NCBI GenBank assembly: GCA_015143735.1
Contig: VKHC01000243.1
Span: 1 to 14,773, forward strand
Direction of reading: 5' to 3'
DNA length: 14,773 bases
Source: Synura sp. LO234KE
Taxonomy: Eukaryota > Sar > Synurophyceae > Synurales > Mallomonadaceae
In this document: piece after piece, positions 1 to 8,172 of the stretch
Layout: each line of letters begins with the position of its first letter
Position numbering within the stretch: position 1 is the first letter of the stretch
Made by a program: the position numbers and the translations under genes
Notes under the pieces: model-generated
Databases searched by the model: none
The model's input: only the letters and a program-made list of their open reading frames with translations
Told to the model about the DNA's origin: nothing

Positions 1-423
1 ATTGCAAAATGTGCCGTATGGTTTTATGTGAGCTTCTAAGAGTGCACTGTCGCCTAGTAAGTTTGAAGAATAAAACTTACTGAAATCGACATCACTACAG
101 TTAACAAGCATTCTATGCTATTTTTAGGTGCATCATTAGCGTGTCTATTGTAGGCAGTGTACAGGAGGTAAGAGTACTTTTGCTTAATTAGAAATTGAGC
201 AAGACTCGAAACTTCGTTTTAATTAAGGCTAAGGGTTAGGCTTCATTTCTTATTGGTGACGATTCGATAGCAATAGTTTTACTGAGAAAATAACGCAACC
301 CATTGGGATACAAGTGTTATGACATGTCAGCACAATATAATTGAATATTAATACATTTATATTAATACATTTTAACAGCCCTCGAATTTTGAACCGTTTC
401 TTAAAAGAGTGACAAGTGGGTGG

Positions 424-640
424 CCATTGCCGCAACCATTATAGCGGAACCACTATAGCCAATGCAAAGCAACCACCGCTAAATCACTGTAGCCACCACC
501 ACAGCGGAACCACTGCAGCCATCACAAGAGCGGAACCACTTCTGTAGCCGCCGCTAGAGCGGACCGATATATACGGTCTGCGTACAGCGGAACTCTCGTA
601 CGTACGACGTGTGCCCGCTATAGTAGCCCCTATAGCGGAT
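424..640. repeat. Cluster of imperfect AGCGGAACCACT / CTATAG repeats
   Basis: The 12-mer AGCGGAACCACT occurs exactly at 443-454, 503-514 and 529-540, usually followed by variants of TATAGCC. Degenerate relatives fill the gaps (CACTGTAGCC, CCGCTAGAGCGG, ACAGCGGAACTC). The right end has a 9-bp perfect inverted repeat, CCGCTATAG at 615-623 and CTATAGCGG at 630-638, with a 6-base loop. A second stem, GACCG/CGGTC, lies at 562-578. Spacing is irregular, so this is not a simple satellite. It looks like a decayed palindromic repeat family whose CTATAG core is shared with the element at 5752-5868. Function unknown. Confidence 0.6.
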
Positions 641-1226
641 TGTTCATTTTTACACCGATGTCGTTCCGCAAAGGCGTAGCGCTTTGGCTAACTTTGACGC
701 TACTTCTTAGCTTGCGCATAAGTGCATTCCAACTGCGGATATTGGCTCATTTAAACTGATTACTACTACTTCTTTCAGGATAAAATCCTTTTCATGCACT
801 TTAATTAATTTTTTTTCAATCATTCAAAAACTACTTTTTAGTTTTACGCTAAATAGGCAGTTATTCGAGCGGATTTAAAACCTTCCTCAAAATACAGGAA
901 GAAAGTTTAGTAGATCAACATTTAGTATGACACTTATAGCTTGTAATTAAAATTTTATCATCATGTAAGGCGGGTAGACTAAGATGAATCACGCCTCTTT
1001 CCCAAATGGTATTAAATATCTGTCGATAAAATGCACTCATTGAATATTTCACCTCCATTGTATATTTTTCGATTAAAATTTTCTGGGAGAAGCGGCGAAC
1101 AAAATGGCGACTGACTGAAGGGGAGTTCGAATCACAGCGCATATTGAGTGCTTCTATAGAGATTAATTTCCGTTCACAAGAAAACTTATCAATGCACAAT
1201 TATCATCTTCGATCAAGAACTGACTA
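641..1226. other. Non-coding stretch downstream of the kinase gene
   Basis: The sequence is AT-rich. A 94-codon minus-strand ORF lies at 915-1199, in the orientation of the kinase gene. It has no recognised motif, and ORFs of this length are expected by chance in a window of this size. Part of the stretch could be an alternative last exon of the kinase: the GTAGCT at 1236-1231 could act as a donor and CTCTATAG, ending at 1152, as an acceptor, opening a further short frame. No clear polyadenylation signal was identified. Confidence 0.35.
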
Positions 1227-4200
1227 CTAACAAGCTACCTCATATATGCTATCTCCAGCAATTCCTATGTAGTATTCCGCAGGGAGTCCAGTTTCGATTG
1301 TTCCCAGTACTTCTTCGGCCAGCATACTATTCCATTTCTAGGATGGAGCAACTCTCATTTATTTATAAAATGAGAATGAGAATAAGTACGAGCCACCATC
1401 AAGAGGGGATATGATCAGCTGGCCTCCACTGTTCTGGCTAAAACATGATGCATGTTTGCTTTGAAGCCCCTCCCCTAAAACAAAGTAAATAATTTCTTAT
1501 TACATACACATGCTTGTCGGTAATCCACTATACCTTCTATGAGGCGCTTGTTCAATTCCTTTACAGGGGTCGGGAACTGTTGGGGCTTTTGAAGCAAGAC
1601 CAAGTTTTTCAAGCGCGCTTTCTGCAGACGTGTCATAGATTTGAATTCCGCCCAAAGGATCTGAGGGAGGCGGCGCGCTCCTGACAACGTGACTAACGGA
1701 GTAGGAGTTGTTGAATGATAGCTCAGACCGAAGATTCCCGCCGGGAGGCCTCTACCAAAACATGAATCGTTAGATATGTATACTATTTATTGGGAAATTT
1801 GATTTACCTCGTAAGCGTTTTTACAATTTCCAGATTTCTTCGAATAAACTGATAGACCGGCTTTCTTGTTATCTGCACCGTGTGCTGATGAATTTATACC
1901 TCCTGAATGCTTTCTCCTCGGAAAAAATGAAACATGACCGGGAGCGATCTCAGGTACTCCTGTGCAGTCCGAAAGGTTAGAACTGCAACTGCTCTTCTTC
2001 AAGGAGCAGACGGAGCGACAAGGCGAAGGAGGTGGAGGAGGCGGCACGACGTTTTGCACCCCTCCAGAAACGCGACTAGGTTCATTGAATCTGATGTTTC
2101 TATGTTCCGCTGGAAATTGGCGAGGAGCAGCCTGCAGAGCAGGTTGGCGAGAGCACACGACAGCGGAATTACGATTGTTTCCTCTCTGGCTAGTATAGAT
2201 TCCATTATTTAGAGCACTCTGTCGGCGCCGGGTGGGGAGCGCTCCATCATCTCTCATGGAATGTGTGGATTCGTTCTCAACTAGGCTGTTTACTGGAATT
2301 GAATCTGTATTCCGGCGCTGCTGTCCAACTTTATCTGCAACAGGGTGAAGTTCAACCTTTTACCAATAGAATGCAAGTAAAATACGATAAGGTTTTCATC
2401 TTACTTTGTAGGATCTTTTCCGTATCCATAGCGCCCTCTTCGTAATAAGTAACTACAGCACAGAGAATAAGGAATGTATTTAAAACAACGGTTACGAAGA
2501 GGTGCAAATCACACCTTCTTTGAGCATTTCAGTCTTCAGCTCCTCTACCCCAGCCTTGTTGTCCTCAAATTGGAAGTCGGACAATAAAATTATGGTACCG
2601 GCAGATGAAGCAAAACGGTCGCTATTCAGCACACGACAGCGAAACTCGTAAGGCTCACAGTAATAAAATTAATGCGGATGTATACGTAGAGTAAATTATT
2701 TTCACCTGCTATTGCAGGAAGTCATATACTGATGAAGAATCGCTTCCGCAGCACTGATTCTTCTGTCCGGCAAGATCTCTAGCATTCTACATCATCATAA
2801 GCATCACAGTCGCAATAAACTATTGCTATAATGGGCGGAAGTTGATTTTTACCTGCGTAGAAGGTCAATAGCGAGTGGCGAAGCTTGCGGGTACAGGGTA
2901 CTAAAAGATAGTATTAAATTCTACGAATTTAATATATTTCGTATGAACGGCGCGCGCACCTAAATGGTATAGGAGGGAAGCTCTTCAAATCTCGGAGATA
3001 GTGCCTGAAATGCGAGACATAGAAAATTATATCTTTCAATCGTACCCAAAAGGTGAAAGAACCTGTAGGCTGGCTTCCTAGCAAGATGAATGAAGGTCTC
3101 CGGAGGCTAAAGTTACATATCAGTTCAGGCTATTATAACACAATTATATATTATCACTTTACCTTTCCCAGGCATCTTATAACAAGATCAAGTTGCTTAA
3201 AGGAATCAGCTCCTGGAAATATTGGTCGACGTCCCAGCATTTCTATAAAAGGAAAAATATACGTAAGGCCAGAGTTGAAAAATAGTTCAGAAAACGACAG
3301 CGTCATACCAGCAAGTATGGTTCCCACGGCCCAAATATCAACGGAATCCGTGTACTTGTGCCATCCTACAAGAACTTCAGGAGCACGATACCACCTACGT
3401 TACGCCAGCTTGTTAATGAATCCCCAGCATTCCAATTTTGAGAATTGTAATAGTATTATAACCTAGTGGTCACGTATTCCGTCATAGCGGAAGTCTTCGA
3501 CTCGCTTTTAGGCGAATTTAGTCTAGCTAGCCCAAAATCTGCAATCTGTTTCAAGATAGTTCAATTATAGATGATGTAGATTGATTGCTTATATACGCAC
3601 CTTGAGATCACAATTACGATTGACAAGAATATTTCTGGGCTTCAAATCTCGATGCACGATATTGAGAGAGTGAATGTACTTAAGTGCACTCAGCATTTGG
3701 TACGTAAAGTGCTGCATGGAGAAACATAAGCGATGAGGTCGCAGCATTACTTTAATACGGACCTGAACGTGCTGATCCGTGAGCGCTTGACTCGACCTAA
3801 TGATAGTGGCCAGATCCGTTTCCATTAACTCAAATTCCACGTAAATTTCAGTGAAATCTTTAACATTTCGCGGTTTCAGCACGGACAATATTTTGATAAT
3901 CTTATTATTATGATGATATAGTACAGGAGACAAGTTTAGCACAAATATTTAAAAAATGAATTTAATTACATTCGAATGGTGGAGAAGTCGGAGTATGCGC
4001 ATCTCTCTTAGAGTTCGTTTGGCCATCGTCCTGGATTGGAATATCCTTTTGCATTTTTTAATCGCCACTGCCCTGTTATTCTGACAATCCAAAGCCGCGC
4101 AGACAACCCCATATGCACCGGCCCCCAAGTAGTCAGTAATTTTATACTTCGCCTCTAGCTCAAAGCACTCGTCAACTACTTGCCAGTTATTGTAATGTAC

Positions 4201-4344
4201 CGTGCAATCTTCATTTTCGTTGGATTTATTGCTAACAATATTTGCAATCGACGCATGTCGATCTGGTTGCCCATCGTTACATCCGGTTAAGGCCAAGTCG
4301 CACTCCTTACTCCTTCCACAATTCAGTGAATATTGTTCATACAT
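1227..4344 (-). CDS. TEY-type MAP kinase with long C-terminal extension, 16 exons
   Basis: Serine/threonine kinase of the MAPK family, predicted to be activated by dual phosphorylation by a MAPK kinase. Exons by hand (minus strand): 4344-3970, 3900-3763, 3711-3601, 3545-3463, 3394-3309, 3242-3163, 3106-3063, 3004-2960, 2900-2853, 2786-2706, 2621-2515, 2452-2405, 2334-1808, 1751-1534, 1437-1390, 1326-1227; 2139 bp, 712 residues. All 15 introns are GT-AG, 51-96 bp, and every junction keeps frame. Visible motifs: glycine loop GAGAYG (74-79), VAIKK with catalytic K96, E114, gatekeeper F148, HRDLKPRN (191-198), DFG (211-213), TEY (230-232), RWYRAPE (236-242), DIWAVG (255-260), GRRPIFPG (268-275). 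The domain ends near residue 357. The tail, mainly exons 13-16, has a six-proline run near residue 513, many basic and Ser residues, and no domain I recognise. The start is the first ATG after an in-frame TAA. Weakest points: the exon 10/11 junction, the exon 14/15 acceptor (1438 chosen; 1475 is an alternative ending in a stop) and the last-exon end. No DxxDEP-like docking site is seen. Confidence 0.9.
2453..2514 (-). other. Intron 11: joins kinase domain to its C-terminal tail
   Basis: Read through without splicing, the kinase would stop at a TAA at 2494-2492. Removing the 62-bp segment that starts GTGTGA and ends GCTGTAG restores an open frame in phase 1, giving [19 protein letters not shown] across the junction. 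The next exon and the 175-codon exon 13 then follow in frame. Intron retention would give a short form ending six residues after KE. The length matches the gene's other introns. Confidence 0.75.
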
Positions 4345-5447
4345 TGTCGCGAGTTATTTCAAGTCCAGTGGATGGCGCTTAAATACTAAATACTTCTTCT
4401 GCAAATTTCGACTTCAGAATGCCTACGGAAGATACAAGATGACGCACTATTGAAGTTCAATGGTTGCACAACGTCGTAATTATTTGGAGGTTGTTCTGAT
4501 CGAAGGAAAAAAAATGCGGCAAGGAAAGGAAAAAAAATTAGATTGAGATTTCTTGAATTATTAACAACTTTATGCGAAAGCTGCATTATTTATCGAAAAA
4601 TTGAATGATTAAAACTTCATTTTTCATTCCCGCACTATCTCACTGGTATTGATAAAATATAAGTATATTACGGCTCTAGCGATTGAGGTAAGTGTATTCA
4701 TGACGTTACAGAGCACATATTGACGACTACCTCCTATTTAATTAGAGGTGAGTCATTTAAGTTAACCATTGAGGGGACTAGCAATGACGACTTTTATTCT
4801 AGAATGTGCCCTGGCTGGCACGATTCGACCGACTAGAATTGTCGTTCAGAGCACCAATCTACTATTCCTTGAGGAAGTGCCTTGCTCTAAACTTCGTCTA
4901 GATCCATCGCCTGCCTTCATTGCTATTCACTAGTGGGGGCGCCAGTTTTTTTTTTTTTTTTTGAAGAATTAGACGTCCGTGCAGAAACATTTTTGTTTCT
5001 TCCTTCTCATAAAGACGCGATATAACCAGAGTCCTTTTTATACTTCAGGTGAGTGTTTTGAAATCTACAACATACGGTTAGTAATGCAGATATTGGTAAT
5101 AATGTCACCAAAAGGATGATGTAGACTTTAATAATCTCAGCTCGAGTATTTACAAGGCTTGGGTTCGAGGTTTCAGTTGACGCCTACGAACACTCTTACC
5201 ATTAGCCCGTCCTTGCCTAAACACAATATTCCACTGTTTGTCGCGTTTCTAAAAATGTTAGTAATTCTTGAACGTCCTTCTAATTCTAATTTTTCTATTC
5301 TCGGCCAATCTTAACCGTAATTCTATAGAAAATACTCATTTTACGATCCATCTACACCGCGACTCTAAATTTTAGACTCATCTTATTACTGCACTCTATA
5401 GAGTTATTTCTAAAGAGTCGAGGATTCATAAGCAATCAAGGCCCGGG
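4345..5447. other. Intergenic stretch upstream of the kinase gene
   Basis: No coding region can be supported. The part just above 4344 should contain the kinase 5' leader and promoter; the in-frame TAA 9 bases before the ATG supports that start. A 66-codon minus ORF at 4386-4586 has a hydrophobic patch but no family signature, and several A/T runs. A run of 17 T lies at 4946-4962. No TATA-like element could be assigned with confidence. Confidence 0.4.
4946..4962. repeat. 17-base T homopolymer
   Basis: An uninterrupted run of 17 T, the longest homopolymer in the window. On the minus strand it reads as an A tail, so it could mark the 3' end of an old retroposed insertion, but no flanking target-site duplication was seen. 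It may equally be a plain mononucleotide microsatellite. Confidence 0.8.
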
Positions 5448-5687
5448 CTAGCAAGTAGATGGTGCCTTGTATCGACCATCAGCTTTCATTGAAACAGTCT
5501 CCCTGTCTATCTCCTGCGCATACTGGCGCGAAAACACTCCCCAAGCGCGGGGAAATGCATTCCCGGACCCGTACTTTCTAGTTGCAGGGGGCTGCGCTGG
5601 GGACAGCGGCTCCTCTCCATCCATCTGTTTTGCTCCACTCCCTTGCGGGTTCAGAGCGTTTTTCATGTTTCCCTGAAGAGACTGCAT
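5448..5687 (-). CDS. Possible small coding exon, function unknown
   Basis: A 79-codon minus-strand ORF lies in a locally GC-richer patch, which in this AT-rich window is mildly suggestive of coding. The middle, around YGSGNAFPRAWGVFSRQYA, reads like protein, and the first third is Gly/Pro/Asn-rich. A second ATG at 5721 in another frame (MSEEQAIFERCSLF) lies just upstream, and a GT at 5681 with an AG near 5625 could splice within the ORF, so the true start is uncertain. No neighbouring exon could be joined with confidence. It has no recognised family and may be a chance ORF. Confidence 0.3.
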   Translation of the reverse strand: MQSLQGNMKNALNPQGSGAKQMDGEEPLSPAQPPATRKYGSGNAFPRAWGVFSRQYAQEIDRETVSMKADGRYKAPSTC

Positions 5688-5751
5688 CGCTCAAAAATGG
5701 CTTGTTCCTCGGACATTCGAGGATTTAAATCGTGCTATAGTTTTACCCAAA

Positions 5752-5868
5752 AGTCCACCCTAAAGCCCCAGCTATAGCTGGAGAAGCTTAACTTGAACCT
5801 GCTATAGCTGGATTTTGAGTCCCTAGCTATAGTAGGTGGGCTATAGCTGGTTGGGCTTTGGATGGACC
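5752..5868. repeat. Foldback element with GCTATAGCTGG palindromes
   Basis: The 11-mer GCTATAGCTGG occurs exactly at 5771-5781, 5801-5811 and 5840-5850, with a further AGCTATAG at 5825-5832. The first copy sits in a perfect 14-bp palindrome, CCAGCTATAGCTGG (5768-5781). The outer ends form an imperfect inverted repeat: GTCCACCCTAAAGCCC on the left pairs with GGGCTTTGGATGGAC on the right. This makes a roughly 117-bp hairpin of about 30-bp arms, resembling a small MITE. No coding capacity and no obvious target-site duplication. Confidence 0.65.
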
Positions 5869-5886
5869 ACCTGTAGCTGATGACCA

Positions 5887-7140
5887 AAGATCTAAGGGGT
5901 CAAAAGAGGAAATTCCTGGACGTTTCGTGTTGAGCTTTGTCTGTGGACGTTCCAAGGTTAAAATTCGGATAGATCGAACACATTTGTGGCGCTACTTATA
6001 GAGTATGTACCAAATAGCAACTGTACATGGTGTATTTTGGTAGTAGACAGCACATGGTTGTGACTTTAAAGGTGGACTCAACAAAAAATAGTAAAAAATG
6101 GAAGTCAGATTGCTTTTTATGACGTGAATATATATCTCTTCGGCAATAGCAAAAAGTATTTTCTAGTTTAGAAACGCAGCTTATAAAAATAACGTAACCA
6201 AGCAGCGCTGAGGGAGGACGAGAAGATATGATTCAAAATTCTAGATGAAAATCGTGTTTCATCCTCAGAGGAAAAGATTATTCTTCAATATTATGTTACA
6301 ATTGCGATCAAGAAGAATTGAAAAGAAAAATTTTAGAAGGGTAAGAAGTTCAGATATAAATACTGCTATTAAAAAATTTATCGCTATTTTTGCTCATGTT
6401 TCGATGAGCATTTGCGGCATCCTGGCCTGTCGGCGGTTCCATGCCGGGATCTCGGCCTCTCGACCCTCTTTCTCGACCGACACCAACCATCGCATTACAG
6501 TGAGCTTATACTCAAGCACTAGAAATGCATTTTCGCTCTGCTTATTTTTCTACGTCGATGAGGAGTTATAGGAACATGGTGGGGACCGAGGCAGCAGAGC
6601 GCCGCGCGTGCTAACTCGATACGTTCCACTAAAAAATAGCAGAGTCCGTGGAATATCATTCTGCAAGCTGCCAAAACATACAATGGGATCGGTAACAATA
6701 TCAAGAATATTGAATATTGAATCATACTGGCTGAAGTTGACTACCAACATTTGCTTGAGCGTTAATAATACAAAAAAGAGTTAACATTTAATATTTGTAA
6801 TGCAGTGTTTATGGTACAAACTACTTTTTAGCAAATGAACGGGTGAAGAAACGAAAATGAGATACATTAAACAATCTAGGAATAAAACTCTTTTGGACGA
6901 AGCTCTCTACTTACGGTTAAAAAGTACAGAAGTCACTCGGAGTTAAATAAAAAGAAGTACTGAACAATAAAGTAACTGCTTACAAGTACTATATACTTAT
7001 CAAAAGGAGTATTCCGATAAACATCATAAGTTCCTCTTCTTTCTTATTCTCCTGCAAAAGGACAGTAAATGAAAAAAATGTTACCAAATTTTGCTCAGCT
7101 TACCCGATGTCATGAAAAACGTATAACTTGTGTGCATTGA
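5887..7140. other. Mostly featureless region with one ambiguous coding-like patch
   Basis: 5887-6240 and 6760-7140 are AT-rich with no gene I can support. In 6245-6750, open frames lie on both strands: a 108-codon plus ORF at 6245-6571 and two overlapping minus ORFs in 6519-6750. A GC-richer core at about 6415-6495 is open in several frames. None carries a recognised motif, and no splice chain was found, so no gene is called. Confidence 0.35.
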
Positions 7141-7600
7141 ATCATACCCTTCTGCAAAAAATTAGAAAATATATGTTGAGCGTATTTGAATCGCACTATA
7201 GAAATATATAAACAAAAGATATTATATTGTCTCTAGAGAGAATTGAAAATAATTCATCTCGGTATAAAAATCTAACTTAGATTTATGTAAATTAGTAGCC
7301 ATAATATAAAATGGAACAAGCAATTGTACTGATTTCGTAAACATACAAGTCGCATTAAGTTTTCCTCAGAAAGCAAGTTTTTCAACCGTACGATACTCAC
7401 CTGGAAAGAGTTTTAATTTCTACAAGCTAAAAAGTATGAAGTCATGATCTCAATAAGTTTTGTTGCTCACGTTATGGCTGAAATTATTTTTACCAAGTTC
7501 AAAAGCTTGTCTATCAAGTTACACTGTTTTGTATAGCGTATGAGGCCCTCCAACTCTGGAAAAGGTAAAAGATACGGAACACCATTCATAATGTTCTACA
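7141..7600 (-). CDS. Coding-like exons, probable 3' part of gene 2
   Basis: Several short minus-strand open segments are bordered by plausible splice signals. 7595-7494 encodes PELEGLIRYTKQCNLIDKLL and ends at a GTAAAA donor. 7400-7347 encodes VSIVRLKNLLSEENLMRL after a pyrimidine-rich CTCTTTCCAG acceptor. 7151-7104 follows a good TTTTTTGCAG acceptor, reads GYDSMHTSYTFFMTSG and ends at a GTAAGC donor; the next acceptor at 7051 would close the protein with Glu and a stop. The middle segments look helical and leucine-rich. The order is consistent with gene 2 upstream, but the phases do not all join, so the model is incomplete. No family recognised. Confidence 0.4.
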
Positions 7601-7652
7601 CGCGACTACATATAATTTTGAGAGACATATTACGTCTTTGGGTATACTCCAG

Positions 7653-8172
7653 CTACATTTCATTTCCCCTCTGTCTTTTTCTTAAAATCGAATCGACTGA
7701 AGCGAATGGCTGATTAGCTATTTGTTTTAAAAGTGGGATTAAGCTCTTCATCGAAGCGAGTTCCGAAATCAGATTGAACTTCTAGTACTATTTCTTACCT
7801 TGAAGATGATAGGTGTTATTTTACAGAACAAAGAGCATTTTCTTGACACTCCACGAGCAAACAAATGAACCATCGAGTTTACGAGACGCAGTGCCCTGCG
7901 ACTTGGTCCTGAAGATACTATAAAACCAACTCGTTTCCTACAGTTAATAATTGATTCGTCGTTGTTCATCTAACAATCACTCCATTTGCGCCACAATTGT
8001 TCACCTGATCCCTAGGGGTGGGGAAAACAAGGTAGAAGTTGCTTCCATAGTATTGCAGGTGCTTTGATCTGGCTAGCAGTATTAATATAGTAGTTGCGGT
8101 GGCGAGCGAGGATTTAAAGGACCTCAACAAGCAATGCCACCACCACTTCCCTAGATTCCCCCCCCCCCACAT
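7653..8172 (-). CDS. Gene 2: spliced gene of unknown function, 5' part
   Basis: Three open segments join in phase 0 through two short introns. The first ends at 8005 with SNFYLVFPTPRDQ and a CAG/GTGAAC donor; it is open back to 8172 but may begin at 8072 after a TGCTAG acceptor. A 67-bp intron (8004-7938) leads to 7937-7848, which begins ETSWFYSIFRTKSQG. A 66-bp intron (7847-7782) leads to 7781-7653, with LISELASMKSLIPLLKQIA, ending NEM and a TAG or splicing onward from GTAGCT. The intron sizes match the kinase gene. The protein is basic and Ser-rich, then helical. No domain recognised and the start is unknown. The 66-codon ORF at 7769-7969 is partly an unspliced, frame-shifted view of the same DNA. 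Confidence 0.5.
8158..8168. repeat. 11-base C homopolymer
   Basis: A run of 11 C. It lies at the 5' edge of the open segment of gene 2, where it would read as Gly codons on the minus strand. A run like this is prone to length errors, so the reading frame upstream of it is unreliable. Confidence 0.85.

Noticed and set aside
1934-2212. Plus-strand ORFs and the extra minus ORF in 1934-2212
   Set aside because: They are alternative frames of kinase exon 13, which is open for 175 codons and joins in phase on both sides.
2405-2429. ATG at 2429 as the start of a separate gene just after the kinase
   Set aside because: A phase-correct 62-bp intron (2453-2514) joins this reading frame to the kinase exon upstream. 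Two genes 62 bp apart on the same strand with matching frames are less likely than one gene.
3053-3466. 137-codon plus-strand ORF
   Set aside because: It is antisense to kinase exons 5-7, whose minus-strand reading contains RWYRAPE and GRRPIFPG.
4386-4586. 66-codon minus ORF with a hydrophobic patch upstream of the kinase
   Set aside because: It has no family signature, it is not in frame with the kinase start, and a stop lies between them. It is probably 5' leader or promoter sequence.
5150-5200. Possible tRNA because of GGGTTCGAGG
   Set aside because: No acceptor stem, D-arm or anticodon arm could be paired around it.
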